64,000 nucleotides of DNA, from assembly GCA_019509785.1 (NCBI GenBank), contig JAEKLQ010000024.1, positions 124,001 to 188,000 of the forward strand, in the 5' to 3' direction. The notes under the pieces are model-generated. The model was not told the DNA's origin and ran no database searches. It saw nothing but the letters and a program-made list of their open reading frames with translations. Position numbers and translations under genes: made by a program. Source of the DNA: Fibrobacterota bacterium (GTDB lineage Bacteria; Fibrobacterota; Fibrobacteria; UBA11236). Position 1 is the first letter of the stretch. Each line of letters opens with the position of its first letter. Positions 60,750 through 64,000 of this stretch are shown piece by piece.

Positions 60750-61745
60750 ATGAAGATCCGCACCCGCCTGGCTCTGCTCCTTCCCATCTTGGTCCTGGCG
60801 GCCGGCCCGGTCTCCGCCCAGACGTCCGGCTACTCCTTCACGCCCGCCACGGTCTTGGCCGGCCGCGGTTTCGATCTGCATCTGTCGAGCAGGGAATTCA
60901 ACTGCGCCACCGGCTTCAGCAACTTGAAGTCGACCGTGACCGGAACCGTCATCCTGCTGGAATTCCTGCCCCAGCAAAGGCCCGCCATCTGCGTGGATAC
61001 GACCACCCCTTATGGTCCTTCATTTTCGATCTCCGGTTTGCCCGCAGGCACTTATTCGGTCCAGGTCGGACGCCTGGACATGAACGGGATCATATCGGCG
61101 GGTTCCCTGACGGTGGTTCCGGCGACGCATCCCGATTGGTATTTGAAGGAGCATTCGGTCGCATCGGGGCGTCCGTTCACCCTCCAGCTTTTGCGCGACG
61201 ACATCGGAAATTGCCAGACCGGGTTTTCGTACGATAGCCTGCGCGTCTACGGCAACTCCATCTTCGTTACCTTTCTCAGGGAGACCGATCCCAATCGGGT
61301 CTGCGTCATGGACATCCGCCCGTTCGGGCCGAGCTTCGCCGCGCCCGCCCTCGATCCGGGAATCTATCCCGTCCTGCCGCAAGAGCTGGCGGCATGCCAA
61401 GTGGCCCAACCCCCATGCGTGCTTCCGGTCCTGGCGCCGTTCCCCACCGATACCCTGGTGGTGACCCACACCCTCGCCGTCTCGCTGTCCGCCTTGCGGG
61501 CCGCCGCGCCGAAGGTGGAACTGCTCGGGAAGAGCGCCTCCTTCGCCCTGCCGGAAGGGAAGGCGGGGATCTGGCGGACCGATCTGATGTCCTTGGACGG
61601 TCGCATTCTCGCGACGGAATCCTTCCCCGGAGCGCCCGGGGAGCGCGTGTCCGTGCCGGTGGGGGATGCGCCCGCGAACGCAGTGAGCCTTTTGCGTCTG
61701 ACCTCTCCGGACGGCCTGCGGAGCCTAATGCCTGTCATAAGATAA
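60750..61745 (+). CDS. Secreted two-module repeat protein, paralogue C
   Basis: The 331-residue product starts 10 nt after B's stop, with GAGGAGG upstream. It has a signal peptide (ALLLPILVLAAGPVSAQ). Only two modules are present, with ends FSISGLPAGTYSVQVG and FAAPALDPGIYPVLPQ; it appears to have lost the first module seen in A and B. The C-terminal domain matches the others (WRTDLMSLDGRILATESF, final LRSLMPVIR). The Cys residues in modules are at equivalent places. Function is unknown. Its high similarity to B in the last module and tail marks it as the youngest duplicate. Confidence 0.78.
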   Translation: MKIRTRLALLLPILVLAAGPVSAQTSGYSFTPATVLAGRGFDLHLSSREFNCATGFSNLKSTVTGTVILLEFLPQQRPAICVDTTTPYGPSFSISGLPAGTYSVQVGRLDMNGIISAGSLTVVPATHPDWYLKEHSVASGRPFTLQLLRDDIGNCQTGFSYDSLRVYGNSIFVTFLRETDPNRVCVMDIRPFGPSFAAPALDPGIYPVLPQELAACQVAQPPCVLPVLAPFPTDTLVVTHTLAVSLSALRAAAPKVELLGKSASFALPEGKAGIWRTDLMSLDGRILATESFPGAPGERVSVPVGDAPANAVSLLRLTSPDGLRSLMPVIR

Positions 61746-61757
61746 AGGAATCCCCTT

Positions 61758-62636
61758 ATGCGAATCCAAACAGCAAGCAAAGTCTTGGGATGGGCCGTGG
61801 TCGCGGCCGGCATGGCCGCCTTGCCTGCGCGCGCGGCGGCCACCGGGTCCATCACGCCCACCTGGGCGGAAAGCCATCATCCCTTCACTTTGGCCCTTTC
61901 CGGCCAAAGCGATAAGTGCGCGCCGGTGTTCTCCCATCAGTCGTACCGTCTAAACGCAGGGAAATTGGTGTTTTCGGTTTTGGAACAACAGCGTCCCGGC
62001 GTCCTCTGCACCACCGATACCGCATGGGCCTACCGGACCGAATTCGATGCGCCGGCTTTGGATTCGGGCGAATACCCGGTGCAAGTGCGCTGGGCCCAGG
62101 CCTGCGAGTTCGACGCGACGCCCTGCCCCGTGGCCTACATGCCCCAGGACGTGGGTAACCTGCGCGTTACCGATTCGGCCGCCCTTCCCTATTCCTTCAC
62201 GCCCCGTTCCGTACGCGCCGGCCAGGATTTCCATATCCGCCTACGCGGCACCTTCAATTGCGGCGACCTCATCAAATCCGCCACGGTGGATACGGCCCGC
62301 CCCACTCTCCGCCTGAACTTCCTGATCGAACCGCATCCCGAGGATCTTTGCATCGCCCCTTTCCCCGGCATCGACTTCGCCGTGCCCGCCTTGGGGGCCG
62401 GGGGATGGGAAGTGTACGCCTCCCGCGCGCCTTATTGCCCGCCCTCGAACATTTGCCCGTTAGCCCTGATGGCTCCGCAATTGGCCGGGGCCCTGGAGGT
62501 TTCGCCCGTGGTCGAAACGGTGGTTCCGCTGCGTCCGGAAACCCGCGCGGGGCCCGCCGGCGCGGGCCATCCCGGCTTCCGATCGAAGTGGAACGGCTTC
62601 TATTACGATGCGGCCGGCAAGGCCATGCTGCCTTAA
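61758..62636 (+). CDS. Secreted two-module repeat protein, paralogue D, without the C-terminal domain
   Basis: The 292-residue product starts 12 nt after C, with AAGGAA upstream. It has a signal peptide (WAVVAAGMAALPARAAA). Two modules are present with ends FDAPALDSGEYPVQVR and FAVPALGAGGWEVYAS. After the second, the beta tail domain of A-C is replaced by about 40 residues without strand pattern (ETRAGPAGAGHPGFRSKWNG). If the tail in A-C is a sorting signal, D would be retained or released differently. Cys residues occur at the same relative positions in each module (CAPVFSHQSY, CEFDATPC). The modules are diverged from A-C. Confidence 0.7.
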   Translation: MRIQTASKVLGWAVVAAGMAALPARAAATGSITPTWAESHHPFTLALSGQSDKCAPVFSHQSYRLNAGKLVFSVLEQQRPGVLCTTDTAWAYRTEFDAPALDSGEYPVQVRWAQACEFDATPCPVAYMPQDVGNLRVTDSAALPYSFTPRSVRAGQDFHIRLRGTFNCGDLIKSATVDTARPTLRLNFLIEPHPEDLCIAPFPGIDFAVPALGAGGWEVYASRAPYCPPSNICPLALMAPQLAGALEVSPVVETVVPLRPETRAGPAGAGHPGFRSKWNGFYYDAAGKAMLP

Positions 62637-62652
62637 TCCCCAGGAGAGGAAG

Positions 62653-63873
62653 ATGCCCGGTCAAACGAATAAGCGCATTTCCATCGGCCTGATCCTCGCC
62701 TGCGTTTCCGCGCATGCGGCCACGGTGTCCTTGGATCCGCCGGTGGTGGAAGCCGAACTCCGATCCGTGATAACCGTATCGGGCCATAGCCAATACTGCG
62801 CTCCCATCATCAGCCATGTCCAGGCGACGGTCGCGGGAACGACCCTCAACCTTTCCGCCGCCTTCGAGGACAATCCCGCCGCCGATTGCCTGCCCGGTCC
62901 CGTGCCCTATGCCGCCGACTTCCCCTTGCCGCCCTTGGATTCCGGCGCCTACACCGTCCTCATGCGCATCCTGCCGGCCTGTTCTTATTCGGCCACGCCT
63001 TGCCCCTTCGCCGCCCCCATCCCGGATACCGGCCGGCTTTACGTCCAGGATCCCGCGGCCTCGCATTACCATGTCGATCCCAATCGCTCCGAGGCGGGCC
63101 ATGCCCTCCACGTGAAGATCACGGCGGCGGAATTCCAATGCGGGTCGGGCTTCGATTCCCTCAGCGTGGAAGCGCGGGGCGGGCGCCTTTCCCTCGGGTT
63201 CCAGCACCACCCGCATCCCGAGGCCTTGTGCCCCGGGGGCGCGGGGTTCGGCCCCGTCTTCGACCTGACCGGACTGAACCCGGGAATCTACCAGGTGTTC
63301 GCGACCGAGAAGATTCCTTGCGACCGCGGCCTCTGCGCGATGGTCCCGGGGCCGGCGACCTTCGCGGGGGCCCTGGTCGCCGACACCTTCTCCACCCGGC
63401 CGCTATGGGTTTCCCCGCGCTTCGTAGGCGCCGGCACCCCTTCCGACATAGGGCTAGGCGGCGTCGGCTTCGCCTGCGATGACTCCCTTATGGAAAAGCG
63501 GGCGGAGGTGAAAGACGGAGCCATCCATCTGCATTATACACTGACCCGGATGCCCCACAAGCCGGAGCGATGCATGGTGGATACCCTCTTCTCCGGGTAT
63601 GCCGCGTTTTCCCTGCCGGCCTTGCCCGAAGGGACTTTCCCTGTCTTCCTCGATGCGGGGAATTGCGGCTATGCGAGCGCCCTCTGCGCGTCCAGCCTCG
63701 CTACCCTTCCCGTGGATACCCTGGTCTCGACCGCCTCTTCGGGCCTGCGTCCGCAGGGCGTTAGGATAGGCGCCCGCCGCCTTCAGGGGCCGGGAGCGGC
63801 GCGGGTCATCTTGCCATGGGAAGGCCGGAAGGTGGATTTTTCGGGACGCGCGGTGGATCCGAAAGCCCGCTGA
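62653..63873 (+). CDS. Secreted three-module repeat protein, paralogue E, without the C-terminal domain
   Basis: The product is 406 residues from ATG 62653, with AGGAGAGGAAG upstream; the open frame to 62608 overlaps D and has no site. It has a signal peptide (ISIGLILACVSAHAA). Three modules end in FPLPPLDSGAYTVLMR, FDLTGLNPGIYQVFAT and FSLPALPEGTFPVFLD. The sequence after them is short, Arg-rich and unlike the tail of A-C. It is the most diverged member and closes the operon; pdxA follows 55 bp later. As in D, the loss of the beta tail suggests a different final location. Function is unknown. Confidence 0.7.
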   Translation: MPGQTNKRISIGLILACVSAHAATVSLDPPVVEAELRSVITVSGHSQYCAPIISHVQATVAGTTLNLSAAFEDNPAADCLPGPVPYAADFPLPPLDSGAYTVLMRILPACSYSATPCPFAAPIPDTGRLYVQDPAASHYHVDPNRSEAGHALHVKITAAEFQCGSGFDSLSVEARGGRLSLGFQHHPHPEALCPGGAGFGPVFDLTGLNPGIYQVFATEKIPCDRGLCAMVPGPATFAGALVADTFSTRPLWVSPRFVGAGTPSDIGLGGVGFACDDSLMEKRAEVKDGAIHLHYTLTRMPHKPERCMVDTLFSGYAAFSLPALPEGTFPVFLDAGNCGYASALCASSLATLPVDTLVSTASSGLRPQGVRIGARRLQGPGAARVILPWEGRKVDFSGRAVDPKAR

Positions 63874-63928
63874 AAGCGCGAATCATCCGGTCCTTTGAGG
63901 GGAGGCCCGCGGGTGGTATCTTGGATCC

Positions 63929-64000
63929 ATGCGCAAGCTCTTCGTCACCCTGGGGGATCCCGCCGGCATCGGCCCCGAAGTCATCGTCAAATGCCTGGCG
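63929..64000 (+). CDS. pdxA: 4-hydroxythreonine-4-phosphate dehydrogenase, N-terminal fragment
   Basis: Only 24 codons are inside the window, reading MRKLFVTLGDPAGIGPEVIV and KCLA. The GDPAGIGPE block is the diagnostic start of PdxA, which oxidises 4-phosphohydroxythreonine in vitamin B6 biosynthesis, the step before PdxJ. The gene is on the plus strand 55 bp after the five-paralogue array. It is cut by the window end, so the remainder is not assessed. No strong ribosome site is visible before the ATG. Confidence 0.85.
   Translation, partial: MRKLFVTLGDPAGIGPEVIVKCLA

Overview
This is a GC-rich bacterial chromosome segment with dense coding on both strands and few gaps. It looks like a Gram-negative member of the Fibrobacterota/Bacteroidota side of the tree. 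The evidence is outer-membrane barrels, many Sec-exported proteins and lipoproteins, a PorV/PorQ-like protein, several exported proteins with C-terminal domains resembling type IX secretion sorting domains, glycoside hydrolases (one GH26 relic), and an ileS gene followed by a dksA-like gene. Fibrobacterota is my best guess. No rRNA, tRNA, CRISPR array, phage or complete insertion sequence was seen.

Layout. 0-3.4 kb: end of a DUF2225-like gene, then a very large PorV-TPR-phosphoesterase-propeller fusion. 3.4-13.5 kb: mostly housekeeping genes (pdxJ, HD-GYP/LuxR regulator, amidase, PilZ, DksA-like, ileS, purine nucleoside phosphorylase). 13.6-18.8 kb: small HTH protein, decayed GH26 mannanase, J-domain protein coupled to an AraC regulator, SnoaL-like protein, diheme cytochrome lipoprotein. 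18.9-22.8 kb: exported metalloprotease, then a biuret-hydrolase-like enzyme paired with a permease. 22.8-23.5 kb: ParE/Phd-type toxin-antitoxin module with its own promoter and operator. 23.5-31.6 kb: giant multidomain surface lipoprotein and its coupled partner, diheme cytochrome with a sorting-like tail, AAA/DUF4143 ATPase.

31.7-35.2 kb: an overlapping operon of a CsgG/PEGA protein and two outer-membrane-type proteins. 35.2-39.7 kb: ECF sigma factor with DUF2892 protein, XPB/Ssl2-helicase-associated-domain protein, barrel protein, transglutaminase-like protein. 39.9-44.8 kb: accessory island whose first gene is an OmpA/peptidoglycan-binding protein with a metzincin-like C-terminal domain of different base composition, followed by two diverged paralogues. 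This has the layout of a polymorphic effector with immunity or accessory genes. 45-50 kb: small genes, two of them apparently frameshifted lipoproteins. 50-55.7 kb: exported ThuA-like protein, a GH clan-A enzyme with a CBM inserted in its barrel, and a GLUG/beta-helix lipoprotein. 56-57.6 kb: ettA. 57.9-63.9 kb: a five-gene operon of tandem secreted paralogues built from a repeated ~110-residue Cys-containing module behind a near-consensus promoter. The window ends in the first codons of pdxA, so it carries two vitamin B6 biosynthesis genes about 60 kb apart.

The strongest candidates for something undescribed are the five-paralogue secreted operon (57.9-63.9 kb), the metzincin effector island (39.9-44.8 kb), and the PorV fusion with a degenerate phosphoesterase (0.3-3.35 kb). 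Function calls rest on reading motifs by eye; no database search was run.
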